A DNA stretch of 64,000 nucleotides, taken from NCBI RefSeq assembly GCF_011764565.1, contig NZ_AP022871.1:9362320-9426319 (forward strand), written 5' to 3'. This document shows, piece after piece, positions 9,045-17,338 of this stretch (position 1 is the stretch's first letter; the number at the start of each line of letters is the position of its first letter). The notes beneath the pieces are model-generated. The model was not told where the DNA came from and searched no databases. It saw only the letters and a list, made by a program, of their open reading frames with translations. The DNA comes from Phytohabitans suffuscus (GTDB lineage Bacteria; Actinomycetota; Actinomycetes; Mycobacteriales; Micromonosporaceae). The position numbers and the translations under genes were made by a program.

Positions 9045-9644
9045 TCACTCCTGACGCAAGGTTTCGGCGTACTTGCGAACCGTGTCGTACGACGGGAGGG
9101 TGCCGGCGGCGAGCGCCTCGGCGAAGCTCGGCGCCGACTCGTCCCGGGGCGACAGGATCGGCACCTCGGTCGGCCACTCGATGCCCAGCTCCGGGTCGAG
9201 CGGGTTGACCGTGTGCTCGGCCGCCGGGTTGTACGTGCTGGAGCAGAGGTAGACGAACTCGGGGTCCTCGGTCACCGCGCAGTAGCCGTGGCCCAGCCCC
9301 TCGCTGAGGTAGACGGCCTTGCGGTCGACGTCGTCGAGCCGCACGGCCTCCCAGCGGCCGAACGTCGGCGACCCCACCCGGATGTCGACGACCACGTCGA
9401 CGACCACGCCGCGCACGCAGGTGACGTACTTGGCCTGGCCGGGCGGCACGTCGGCGAAGTGGATGCCGCGCACCACGCCCCGCGCCGAGATCGACAGGTT
9501 GGCCTGGGCGAGGTCGAGCGGGTGCCCGACCACCTCGGCGAGGCGGTCGAAGCGGTACCACTCCATGAACGCGCCGCGCGGGTCGGTGTGCTGCTGGGGC
9601 GTGATCTCCCACGCGCCCTCGATGCTGAGCTGACGAATCTTCAT
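9045..9644 (-). CDS. rmlC: dTDP-4-dehydrorhamnose 3,5-epimerase family protein
   Basis: Cupin-fold epimerase acting on dTDP-4-keto-6-deoxyglucose, third step of dTDP-L-rhamnose synthesis. The 199-residue product has QHTDPRGAFMEWYR, the catalytic-His motif RGIHFADVPPGQAKYV, and the LSEGLGHGYCAVTED region, with the usual C-terminal WPTEVPILSPRD. The ATG at 9642-9644 overlaps the methyltransferase stop (ATGA), so the two are translationally coupled. It could be a 3-epimerase or 3,5-epimerase; presence of rmlA, rmlB and rmlD nearby favours RmlC. Confidence 0.88.
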   Translation of the reverse strand: MKIRQLSIEGAWEITPQQHTDPRGAFMEWYRFDRLAEVVGHPLDLAQANLSISARGVVRGIHFADVPPGQAKYVTCVRGVVVDVVVDIRVGSPTFGRWEAVRLDDVDRKAVYLSEGLGHGYCAVTEDPEFVYLCSSTYNPAAEHTVNPLDPELGIEWPTEVPILSPRDESAPSFAEALAAGTLPSYDTVRKYAETLRQE

Positions 9645-10240
9645 GAGGGGAACCGTGCCACCGTGACGAACTCGTTGTACGTGAAAATCCGGCCCATGAA
9701 CCGGGGGAACGGGAAGGAGTACTGCCGCTCCACCGTCAGCCCCAGGTCGCGGCAGATCGCCGCCGCCTCGGGGTAGCCCACGAACCGCACGTGGGTGGCG
9801 TCGCTGGCGTACCCGCGCTCCTGCGGGGTGATGAAGACCGCCCGGCCGCCCGGTTTGACGCAGGGCAGGTACGACTCGACCACCTTGCGGGCCTGCTCCT
9901 CGGGCATGTGCTCCAGCAGGTGGGCGGCGAGCATCGAGTCGAACGTCGCGGCGCGGTCGGTCTCGAAGAACTCGTTGATCGTGTACGCCTCGAAGCCCTG
10001 CGCCCGCGCCACCTCGACCGAGGTCGGGTTGTGGTCGACGCCCACCCCGCTTCCGCCCAGGTGGGCCAGGTTGCGACCCAGGCCGCAGCCCACGTCGAGG
10101 GTGCGCCCGAGGTCGAGCCGGCGGATGTTCCACCGGTACGGCCGCTGGACGTCGAGGACCTGCTTCCACCGCGCGCCGGTCACTCTCTGGAGCCGGTCGG
10201 TGTAGTCGGCACCCTGGGTGCTCGGCTTCTCCTGCTGCAC
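9641..10240 (-). CDS. SAM-dependent class I methyltransferase
   Basis: Small-molecule methyltransferase with motif I TLDVGCGLGRNLAHL, an acidic residue after the second strand (VGVDHNPTSVEVAR), SMLAAHLLEHMPEEQARKVV and LPCVKPGGRAVFITPQERG. The substrate is unknown; coupling to rmlC (ATGA overlap) and the surrounding dTDP-sugar genes suggest a sugar or glycolipid, but this is inference. I give GTG at 10238-10240 (VQQEKPSTQG) as start; an upstream ATG at 10292-10294 in frame would add 18 residues that look less protein-like. No strong ribosome site helps decide. Confidence 0.75.
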   Translation of the reverse strand: MQQEKPSTQGADYTDRLQRVTGARWKQVLDVQRPYRWNIRRLDLGRTLDVGCGLGRNLAHLGGSGVGVDHNPTSVEVARAQGFEAYTINEFFETDRAATFDSMLAAHLLEHMPEEQARKVVESYLPCVKPGGRAVFITPQERGYASDATHVRFVGYPEAAAICRDLGLTVERQYSFPFPRFMGRIFTYNEFVTVARFPS

Positions 10241-10403
10241 GGGCGGTAAGCCTGTCAGACCCGGCCAGCGGACCGCAACCGGGCACGCCCACACATAGTC
10301 AACCGCCCCTTCCCGTACCGTCCGTCACGGCCACCGCCGGCGGGTCGCCGGGCGGCGGTGCGAACGTGCGCGGTCCACCCCGCCCGGGTGACCGCCGAGG
10401 TAG

Positions 10404-10479
10404 CCGGCGGCGACCGTCAAGGCGGCCGGCGGCGACCGTCGAGGTAGCCGGCGGCGACCGTCGAGGCAGCCGGCGGCGG
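10404..10479. repeat. 22-bp tandem repeat, about 3.5 copies
   Basis: Units start at 10404, 10426, 10448 and a partial at 10470. The core is CCGGCGGCGACCGTCGAGG, with small differences between units. It abuts the stop of rmlA (10482) on its 3' side. Function unknown. Confidence 0.85.
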
Positions 10480-10481
10480 GC

Positions 10482-11347
10482 TCAGGCGTCGTCGAGCAGG
10501 CCGAGCAGGTAGTCGCCGTAGCCGCTCTTGGTCAGCGGGACGGCCAGCTCGCGGAGCTGGTCGCCGGAGAGGAACCCGGCCCGCCACGCGACCTCCTCGA
10601 CACAGCCGATCTTCAGCCCCTGCCGCTCCTCGATCACCCGCACGAACTCGGCGGCCTGCATCAGCGACGTGAACGTGCCGGTGTCGAGCCACGCGGTGCC
10701 GCGGTCGAGCACGGTCACCGACAGCTCACCCCGCTCGCGGTACGCCTCGTTGACCGCGGTGATCTCCAGCTCACCCCGGTCGGACGGCTTGAGACCGCGG
10801 GAGATCTCGACCACCTGGTTGTCGTAGAAGTACAGGCCGGGGACCACGTAGCGGGACTTGGGGCGGACCGGCTTCTCCTCGATCGACAGCACCCGCCCGT
10901 CGGCGTCGAACTCGACCACGCCGTACGCCTCGGGGTTGGCGACCGGGTAGGCGAACACCCGTCCGCCGACCAGGTCGTCGTGGTTGGCCAGCTGGTGGCC
11001 CAGGCCCACGCCGTGGAAGATGTTGTCGCCGAGGATGAGGGCCACCGGCTCGTCGCCGATGAAGTCGCCCCCGATGACGAACGCCTGCGCGATGCCCTCG
11101 GGCCGCGGCTGCGCCTCGTAGCGCAGGTCGAGCCCCCACTGCGCGCCGTCGCCGAGCAGCCGCTGGAACTGCGACTGGTCCTCCGGCGTCGTGATGATCA
11201 GGATCTCGCGGATCCCGGCCATCACCAGCGTGGACAGGGGTAGTAGATCATCGGCTTGTCGAAGACCGGCATGAGCTGCTTCGAGACCGCCCGGGTGATC
11301 GGCCACAGCCGGGAACCGGTGCCGCCGGCGAGAAGGATTCCGCGCAC
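10482..11347 (-). CDS. rmlA: Glucose-1-phosphate thymidylyltransferase (one frame break)
   Basis: Makes dTDP-glucose from dTTP and glucose-1-phosphate, the first step of dTDP-rhamnose synthesis. The repaired protein has 288 residues, normal for RmlA: VRGILLAGGTGSRLWPITRA with the nucleotide-binding signature, SKQLMPVFDKPMIYYP, then LSTLVMAGIREILIITTPED, DNIFHG, and the C-terminal LTKSGYGDYLLGLL. The frame breaks at the run at 11237-11240 (one base missing between YYP and LSTL). Start GTG at 11345-11347 after a GGGG tract. It is transcribed away from rmlB across a repeat-filled gap. Confidence 0.9.
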
Positions 11348-11404
11348 CCCCGGTACCTTAGCCGCGCCACGGCGGCCGCGCCGCTCACTCCCCCACGTCG
11401 CTCA

Positions 11405-11601
11405 CTCCCTGCGATGCTCACTCGCCGTCGCCTCGCTCTGCCCACCGGGCTCGGCTTTGGGCTCGCTCCGCTCCTCGGTCGCTGGCGCTCCCTGCGATGC
11501 TCACTCGCCGTCGCCTCGCTCTGCCCACCGGGCTCGGCTTTGGGCTCGCTCCGCTCCTCGGTCGCTGGCGCTCCCTGCGATGCTCACTCGCCGTCGCCTC
11601 G
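11405..11601. repeat. 83-bp tandem direct repeat in the rmlA-rmlB gap
   Basis: About 2.4 copies with period 83 bp; units start at 11405, 11488 and 11571 and look identical over the overlap. Each carries CTCGCTCCGCTCCTCGGTCG and CTCACTCGCCGTCGCCTCG segments. It sits between the divergent starts of rmlA and rmlB and ends three bases before the rmlB -10 hexamer, so it occupies the space where regulators would bind. Confidence 0.9.
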
Positions 11602-11603
11602 CG

Positions 11604-11609
11604 TAGACT
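11604..11609 (+). promoter_or_regulatory. -10 hexamer of rmlB
   Basis: TAGACT ends nine bases before the GTG start of rmlB. With no ribosome site between, the mRNA is likely leaderless or nearly so. Confidence 0.55.
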
Positions 11610-11618
11610 GCGGACCCT

Positions 11619-12590
11619 GTGAGACTCCTCGTCACCGGCGGAGCCGGGTTCATCGGGTCGGAGTACGTGCGTGAGCTGCTGCGCGGCACGCTGCCGGTGG
11701 CCGCGCCCACCGCGGTCACCGTGCTCGACAAGCTCACCTACTCGGGCAATCTGGCCAACCTCGATCCGGTGCGCGACGACCCCCGCCTACGGATCGTGCG
11801 GGGCGACATCTGCGACCCCGCGCTCGTCGACGAGGTGGTGCCCGGTCACGACGTGATCGTGCACTTCGCGGCCGAGTCGCACGTCGACCGCTCGATCGCC
11901 GGCGCCGCGCCGTTCGTGACCACCAACGTGCTGGGCACGCAGTCGCTGCTGGACGCGGCGCTCAAGCACGGCACCGGGCGGTTCGTGCACGTGAGCACCG
12001 ACGAGGTGTACGGCTCGATCGAGCACGGCTCGTGGACCGAGGACTGGCCGCTCGCGCCCAACTCGCCGTACTCGGCCACCAAGGCCGGCTCCGACCTGCT
12101 CGCGCTCGCCTACTTCCGCACCCACGGGCTCGACGTCGTGGTCACCCGCTGCTCCAACAACTACGGGCACTACCAGTACCCGGAAAAGGTGATCCCGCTC
12201 TTCGTCACCAACCTGCTCGACGGCGGCACCGTGCCGCTGTACGGCGACGGCGGAAACGTGCGCGACTGGCTGCACGTACACGACCACTGCCGGGGTATCG
12301 CACTGGTGCAGGACAAGGGACGGCCGGGCGAGGTCTACCACATCGGCGGCGGCACCGAGCTGACCAACCGGGAGCTGACCGAGCGCCTGGTCGAGGCCTG
12401 CGGCGCGACCTGGGACTCGGTGCGGCCGGTCACCGACCGCAAGGGCCACGACCGCCGCTACAGCCTCGACATCACCAAGATCAGCCAGGAGCTCGGGTAC
12501 ACGCCGACGGTCGACCTCGTGCGCGGCCTGGCCGAGACGGTCGCCTGGTACCGGGACAACCGCGGATGGTGGGAGCCCCTCAAGGGATGA
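11619..12590 (+). CDS. rmlB: dTDP-glucose 4,6-dehydratase
   Basis: Extended short-chain dehydrogenase that converts dTDP-glucose to dTDP-4-keto-6-deoxyglucose, second step of the rhamnose pathway. The 323-residue product has the NAD-binding TGGAGFIGSEY motif at its start, HFAAESHVDRSI, STDEVYGS, and the catalytic SPYSATKAGSDLL with YxxxK. The CSNNYGHYQYPEKVIPLF segment is typical of RmlB. The stop overlaps the rmlD start (ATGA), so rmlB, rmlD and the glycosyltransferase form one unit. Confidence 0.96.
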   Translation: MRLLVTGGAGFIGSEYVRELLRGTLPVAAPTAVTVLDKLTYSGNLANLDPVRDDPRLRIVRGDICDPALVDEVVPGHDVIVHFAAESHVDRSIAGAAPFVTTNVLGTQSLLDAALKHGTGRFVHVSTDEVYGSIEHGSWTEDWPLAPNSPYSATKAGSDLLALAYFRTHGLDVVVTRCSNNYGHYQYPEKVIPLFVTNLLDGGTVPLYGDGGNVRDWLHVHDHCRGIALVQDKGRPGEVYHIGGGTELTNRELTERLVEACGATWDSVRPVTDRKGHDRRYSLDITKISQELGYTPTVDLVRGLAETVAWYRDNRGWWEPLKG

Positions 12591-13438
12591 GTGCGAGGAT
12601 CCTCGTCACCGGCTCGGGCGGCATGCTCGGGCAGGACCTGCTCGGCGTACTCAAGCAGCGGCCGGACCTGGAGGTGACCGCGCTCTCGCGCGCGGACCTC
12701 GACGTGACCGACGCGGCCGCGGTCCTCGCCGCCGTCGCCGGCCACGACGCGGTGCTCAACGCGGCGGCGTGGACCGACGTCGACGGCGCCGAGGAGCGCG
12801 AGGCCGAGGCCACCGCGGTCAACGGCCACGGCGCCGCCAACCTGGCCCGCGCCGCCGGCTCCGCCGGGGCACGCCTGGTGCACGTCTCGACCGACTACGT
12901 CTTCCGCGGCGACGCCACCTCGCCCTATCCGGAGGACGCGCCGACCGACCCGGTCAACGCGTACGGCCGCGGCAAGCTGGTCGGCGAGGAGGCGGTCCTC
13001 GGCGCCGGCGGGTACGTGGTGCGCACGGCCTGGCTGTACGGCGCGCACGGCCGCAACTTCGTCAGCACGATGCTGCGGCTGGCCGGCGAGCGGGAGACGC
13101 TCGACGTGGTCGACGACCAGCGCGGCCAGCCGACCTGGTCGTGGGCCCTGGCGGAGCGGCTCGTCGACCTCGCGCTGGCCGCCGGCGCGCCGCCCGGCGT
13201 CTACCACGGCACGGCCAGCGGCGAGACCACCTGGTGCGGCCTGGCCCGCGCCGTCTTCGCCCGCGCCGGGCACGACCCCGAGCGGGTGCGCCCCACGACC
13301 AGCGACCGGTACGTGCGCCCGGCACCCCGCCCCGGCTACAGCGTGCTCGGCCACGGTCGATGGGCCCTGGCCGGGATGACCCCCATGACAGACTGGGAGA
13401 CGATGCTGTCCGCCTACCTCGGGAGCCCCCGTGCCTGA
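12587..13438 (+). CDS. rmlD: dTDP-4-dehydrorhamnose reductase
   Basis: NAD(P)H-dependent reductase giving dTDP-L-rhamnose, the last step of the pathway. The 283-residue product shows ILVTGSGGMLGQDL at the N-terminus, NAAAWTDVDGAE, HVSTDYVFRGD, the NAYGRGKLVGEEAV catalytic YxxxK segment, and VVRTAWLYG. Overlaps rmlB by four bases and the glycosyltransferase start by eight, showing tight coupling. Confidence 0.96.
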   Translation: MSARILVTGSGGMLGQDLLGVLKQRPDLEVTALSRADLDVTDAAAVLAAVAGHDAVLNAAAWTDVDGAEEREAEATAVNGHGAANLARAAGSAGARLVHVSTDYVFRGDATSPYPEDAPTDPVNAYGRGKLVGEEAVLGAGGYVVRTAWLYGAHGRNFVSTMLRLAGERETLDVVDDQRGQPTWSWALAERLVDLALAAGAPPGVYHGTASGETTWCGLARAVFARAGHDPERVRPTTSDRYVRPAPRPGYSVLGHGRWALAGMTPMTDWETMLSAYLGSPRA

Positions 13439-14447
13439 GCTGCCCCGGGTGAGTGCCGTGGTGCTGGCGTGGCGCGCGGAGCCCCTGCTGCGGCGCTGCG
13501 TCGAGGCCCTGCTCGCCTCCGTCAAGGTCGAGGTCGAGGTCGTCCTGGTCGACAACGGCTGCACCAACCCCGACCTCGGCCACCTGTCGGCCCTGCCCGA
13601 CGTCGTGGTCACCGGCTCCGGGGAGAACGTCGGCTTCTCCGCCGGCTGCAACGCGGGCGTGGCGGCCGCGTCGGGCGAGTTCGTCGCGCTGGTCAACGGC
13701 GACGCCATCGTCGAGCCCGCCGCCCTGGCCCGCCTGGTCGAGGTGCTGGCCGGCGAGAGCGTCGGCCTGGCCGCCGGCGCGGTACGCCTGGCCGACGAGC
13801 CCGAGCTGCTCAACTCCCGGGGCAACGAGATCCACGTGCTCGGTGTGAGCTGGGTGGGCGGCTTCCGGGAGCGCGAGACCCGCACCGAGCCCACCGAGAC
13901 CGCCGGCGCGATGGGCGCCTTCGTGGTCGCCCGCCGCGCCCACTGGGACCGCCTGGGCGGCTTCGACGAGCACTACTTCGCGTACGTCGAGGACGCCGAG
14001 ATCTCCCTGCGCACCTGGCGGCTGGGCCTGCGCGTGGTCAACGTCCCGGACGCGGTCGCGCTGCACGGGTACGAGTTCAGCAAGGTCAGCTTCAAGTTCT
14101 ACCTGATCGAGCGCAACCGTCTCATGTTCGTCACCACCGTCTGGGGCGGCCGCGCCCTGGCGCTGCTGGGCCCGCCGCTGCTGGCGCTGGAGCTGGTGAT
14201 GATCCTGCTGGCCGCCAAGGAGGGCTGGCTCAAGGACAAGCTGCGCGGCTACGGCTGGCTGTGGCGCCACCGCCGCCACGTGCTGGCCCGGCGCCGCGCG
14301 CTGCAGGCCGAACGCCTCGTCCCCGACCGCGAGTGGATGCGCGTGCTGACCGACCGGTTCGACACCCCGCTCATCAACCCACCCGGCGTCGGCCTGCTGA
14401 ACGCGCTGATGACCCGCTACTGGCGCCTGGTCCGCCGCTGGGTCTGA
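13431..14447 (+). CDS. Family 2 glycosyltransferase, rhamnosyltransferase-like
   Basis: GT-A fold sugar transferase, probably using the dTDP-L-rhamnose made by the adjacent genes. The 338-residue product has VSAVVLAWRAEPLLRRCVEALL, the nucleotide-sugar motif VVLVDNG, GENVGFSAGCNAG, LVNGDAIVEP (DxD-like), and GGFDEHYFAYVEDAEISLRTW. A hydrophobic stretch near residues 240-263 suggests membrane association. The rmlD-glycosyltransferase order resembles mycobacterial rmlD-wbbL, but Micromonosporaceae lack mycobacterial arabinogalactan, so the acceptor here is unknown. Start GTG at 13431-13433 inside the end of rmlD. Confidence 0.85.
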   Translation: MPELPRVSAVVLAWRAEPLLRRCVEALLASVKVEVEVVLVDNGCTNPDLGHLSALPDVVVTGSGENVGFSAGCNAGVAAASGEFVALVNGDAIVEPAALARLVEVLAGESVGLAAGAVRLADEPELLNSRGNEIHVLGVSWVGGFRERETRTEPTETAGAMGAFVVARRAHWDRLGGFDEHYFAYVEDAEISLRTWRLGLRVVNVPDAVALHGYEFSKVSFKFYLIERNRLMFVTTVWGGRALALLGPPLLALELVMILLAAKEGWLKDKLRGYGWLWRHRRHVLARRRALQAERLVPDREWMRVLTDRFDTPLINPPGVGLLNALMTRYWRLVRRWV

Positions 14448-14718
14448 CCCCGCCCCCGGCAGAACATCCCGCACCAGCCCCGACCGTCCAAACAAGACAG
14501 ACCCGGCAGACCAGACGGCCGAGTCCCGGCCGAGTGGACGCCTGCCTCGCGGCCGGCCCGGCGGGCGGTGGGCACCGCCGCGGTGAGGGAGCGGGCGCGG
14601 CGGGGCTCCGCGAGGGCTGGGACGGCGGTGCGGCCGACGCCGGGCGCCGATGATCGCGCCCTGCGTGTGGATGCCGCCCCGAGGGGCGAGGAGCTCCGGG
14701 GCATGGCCGACCAGACTT

Positions 14719-14783
14719 CGAGCTGCCGCGATGTCCGCGGTGGTCCGGACCGTTGCTCCCGCGGCCTCACCCTCCGCGGTCCT
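14719..14783 (+). repeat. Dispersed ~65-bp repeat, copy 1
   Basis: Shares the core GTCCGGACCGTTGCTCCCGC and CGGCCTCACCCTCCGC with copies at 16230, 21709 and 22812. Oriented rightward, 272 bases downstream of the glycosyltransferase gene, that is, in the same sense as the gene before it. Confidence 0.9.
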
Positions 14784-15134
14784 CCCGCTGGCCAACGCTG
14801 CCGCGCGGCGCCCTTTCGAGCGCCGCGCACGCTCGAACCGTCGCCGTGATCGCCGCGCCCGCGCTCCTCAATCGGCACGCCCCGCGGCGTCCGTGGCGAG
14901 TAACTGCCCCTCCAGGACCCTGCTGGCGAGTTCGCGGATTGCTGTGACCTGCGAAACCGTGGCCAGGAGAATCGCTGACACGCGCGACTCCGGCCGCCGG
15001 ATCGCGCCACGTCTCTCCAAGGAGCCCTCAGGATCTGTCCACAATGGCCGGTGCAGTTGGGGCTGCTTTCTGACGATCTGTCCACTGGGCGCGGGGTCCG
15101 AAACCACGGCTCATGGTCCACGCACACGGACTTT

Positions 15135-15192
15135 CAGCGGATCGTGGTACGGATCCGCCCCTCTGGGGGCTGTTTCATACCACGATCCGCTG
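15135..15192. repeat. 15-bp perfect inverted repeat with inner hairpin
   Basis: CAGCGGATCGTGGTA at 15135-15149 pairs perfectly with TACCACGATCCGCTG at 15178-15192. The 28-base spacer holds GCCCC-TCT-GGGGG, a second small stem. A related GATCGTGGTAC occurs near 15306. May be a MITE-like element, a terminator or a protein site; no gene is attached. Confidence 0.85.
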
Positions 15193-15630
15193 GGACCGTG
15201 CCGTCGCTCACGGACCTGACGGTGACCGGCGACACCGGCCGAACCCATCCCATGATCGGAGCCCACGGGCCTTGATCGACATCGACGACGGCCGACTCCG
15301 GACAGATCGTGGTACACAGCCGCACCTACAACAACAGCCAGCTACCACGCACACCTCGGACCGATCCCAGAGCGCGACCATGGAAAGGGGACGGTCGGCG
15401 CGGTGACCATTCACCCGGAATCAGCGGGTAAACGACCACCAGGCGGACATTTCGGCAGGTCACGGGCCTGCCCCAATCGGCCAGCAGAGTCCTCCGGGGG
15501 CGGAAATTCGCCACGGACGGACAGGGTGCCCCCGCCCTGCGACAAGCGCCGCACCGCCTGCGTCGACAGTGACCCGGCTCCACCCCCGAGGCCGCACCTT
15601 CGGCGACAGCCAAGGCCACGCCACCGCCGG

Positions 15631-16080
15631 CACCGCCACGCACATCAACAACGACCCGGCCCCACCGCCGAGGCCGCACCTTCGGCGACAGGCGACGCAC
15701 CGCCAGCACCGCCACGCACATCAACAATGACCTGGCTCCGCCGCCAGGGTCGCACCCTGGGCGCACCGCCGGCACCGCCACGCACGTCAACAACGACCCG
15801 GCCCCACCGCCAGGGTCGCACCTTCGGCGACGGACGACGCACCGCCAGCACCGCCACGCACATCAACAATGACCTGGCTCCGCCGCCAGGGTCGCACCCT
15901 GGGCGCACCGCCGGCACCGCCACGCACGTCAACAACGACCCGGCCCCACCGCCAGGGTCGCACCTTCGGCGACGGACGACGCACCGCCAGCACCGCCACG
16001 CACATCAACAATGACCTGGCTCCGCCGCCAGGGTCGCACCCTGGGCGCACCGCCGGCACCGCCACGCACATCGACGGTGA
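15631..16080. repeat. Alternating 76/66-bp tandem array (142-bp higher-order unit)
   Basis: Seven copies of CACCGCCACGCAC followed by (A/G)TCAACAA start at 15631, 15707, 15773, 15849, 15915, 15991 and 16057. The spacings are 76, 66, 76, 66, 76, 66, so a 142-bp unit of two unlike halves is repeated; the 142-bp units are almost identical. The seventh copy diverges after its core (TCGACGG). Non-coding in appearance. Confidence 0.92.
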
Positions 16081-16229
16081 CGTGGCTTCGCCGTGGGGTT
16101 GGTCTTCGGCGACGGCCAGGGCCACCAGCGAGGAGCCGCCGCCGCGATCAGGCCGCGGAGGCCAGGTCGCGGAGGCGGTCACGCATCCGCGACGTGTCCG
16201 GCCGGTGCGAGCCGGCGTATGGGTTCGGT

Positions 16230-16295
16230 TGTGGACCGCGGAGGGTGAGGCCGCGGGAGCGACGGTCCGGACCCCGACGGACGTCGCGGTAGCTC
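16230..16295 (-). repeat. Dispersed ~65-bp repeat, copy 2
   Basis: Reverse complement of copy 1 with a few changes, including the flanking GGTCCACAAC also present (as GTCCACAAC) in copy 3. It lies 152 bases beyond the prcA stop and is oriented in the sense of prcA transcription. Confidence 0.9.
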
Positions 16296-16447
16296 AAACT
16301 CCGCCGAAGCCGCTGCTCGCGGTAGGGCGGCGCGGAGGCCAGGGAGTGGTTCGCGCGGGCGGTCGGGGCCGACCCCGAGTCGACCACCGGCGCGGCCGAG
16401 CGGCTGCTCTTTGCTCCGCCGGGTGACGGGCCGGCGGCGCGGCGGCG

Positions 16448-17284
16448 TCACTGCTCGGCGTCGCCGAGGTCGTCCAGGATCTCCAGGTCGTCGGAGCCGG
16501 CGGACTGCGGCGACGCCTGCTTCTCCTTCGCCGGCGGCGGCTCGGAGGGCGGCTCGGAGGGTGACTCGGTGGCGGGCGCGGCGGGCGGCTCCTCGGTCAG
16601 CAGCGCGGTCAGCGTGGCGCCGGCGATCCGGCGGAACGTGCGGCCGGTGCGGCGGCGGTCGAGCACCGCGACCTCCAGCTGCTCGGCGCCGAGCGTGCGG
16701 GGCTGGCCGCCCTCGCCGCCGACACTGCCCAGCGCCTTCACGGCCAGCCGGACGGCCTCGCCGAGCGACAGGTCGGCGCGGTGCGCCTCCTTGAGCGCGC
16801 CGGAGATGGCCTCGGCCTGGCCGCCCATCGCCATCACGCCGGGCTCGTCCTGCACGGAGCCGTCGTACGTGATCCGGTAGATCTCGTCGGCCTCGGCCGT
16901 GGCGCCCACCTCGGCGACGCAGATCTCCACCTCGTACGCCTTGACCTGCTCGGTGAAGATGGCGCCGAGCGCGTGGGCGTACGCGTTGGCGATCGCGCGG
17001 CCGGTCACGTCGCGCCGGTCGTAGCTGTACCCGTCGAGGTCGGCCTTGCGCACGCCGGCGCGGCGCAGGTTTTCGAACTCGTTGTACCGCCCCACGGCCG
17101 CGAACCCGATGCGGTCGTAGATCTCGCTCACCTTGCGCAGCGAGGTGAGGTTTTCCGCGACGAAGAGCACCCCGCCCTCGTAGGTGAGCACGACCGCGCT
17201 GCGGCCGCGGGAGATGCCCTTGCGGGCGTGCTCCGAGCGGTCGCGCATGATCTGCTCGGGCGAGGCGTAGAACTGCATTGCCAC
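16448..17284 (-). CDS. prcA: 20S proteasome alpha subunit PrcA
   Basis: Forms the two outer, gating rings of the bacterial 20S proteasome. The 278-residue product starts with MQFYASPEQIMRDRSEHARKGI, the alpha-type N-terminal segment, followed by GRSAVVLTYEGGVLFVAEN and YDRIGFAAVGRYNEFENLRRAG. It has no catalytic threonine, as expected for an alpha subunit. A disordered Pro/Ser/Glu-rich C-terminal tail of about 50 residues is longer than in Mycobacterium. The start GTG at 17282-17284 has AGGAGAG eight bases upstream. prcB ends 54 bases earlier on the same strand. Confidence 0.97.
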   Translation of the reverse strand: MAMQFYASPEQIMRDRSEHARKGISRGRSAVVLTYEGGVLFVAENLTSLRKVSEIYDRIGFAAVGRYNEFENLRRAGVRKADLDGYSYDRRDVTGRAIANAYAHALGAIFTEQVKAYEVEICVAEVGATAEADEIYRITYDGSVQDEPGVMAMGGQAEAISGALKEAHRADLSLGEAVRLAVKALGSVGGEGGQPRTLGAEQLEVAVLDRRRTGRTFRRIAGATLTALLTEEPPAAPATESPSEPPSEPPPAKEKQASPQSAGSDDLEILDDLGDAEQ

Positions 17285-17338
17285 GACGGCGGCTCTCCTT
17301 CAGGCGAGATAAGGGCGCAGACCAGGTGGGGCGGGCTC

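Larger units (their letters stand above)
14448..16447. other. Gene-free repeat island 1
   Basis: Two kilobases between the convergent glycosyltransferase and prcA genes. All frames stay open in parts because of high GC, but none shows recognisable protein motifs, and several are read through tandem repeats. Contents: an inverted pair of about 65-bp dispersed repeats near each end (14719-14783 and 16230-16295), a 15-bp inverted repeat with an inner hairpin (15135-15192), two short GATCTGTCCAC direct repeats near 15030 and 15075, and a seven-copy alternating tandem array (15631-16080). I see no transposase or integrase. Confidence 0.75.

Noticed and set aside
15403..16426. Open frames through the 142-bp array encoding repeated MTWLRRQGRTLGAPP-like peptides
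   Set aside because: All frames on both strands stay open because of GC-rich repeats; no ribosome sites or family motifs, and codon-position bias does not favour one frame.
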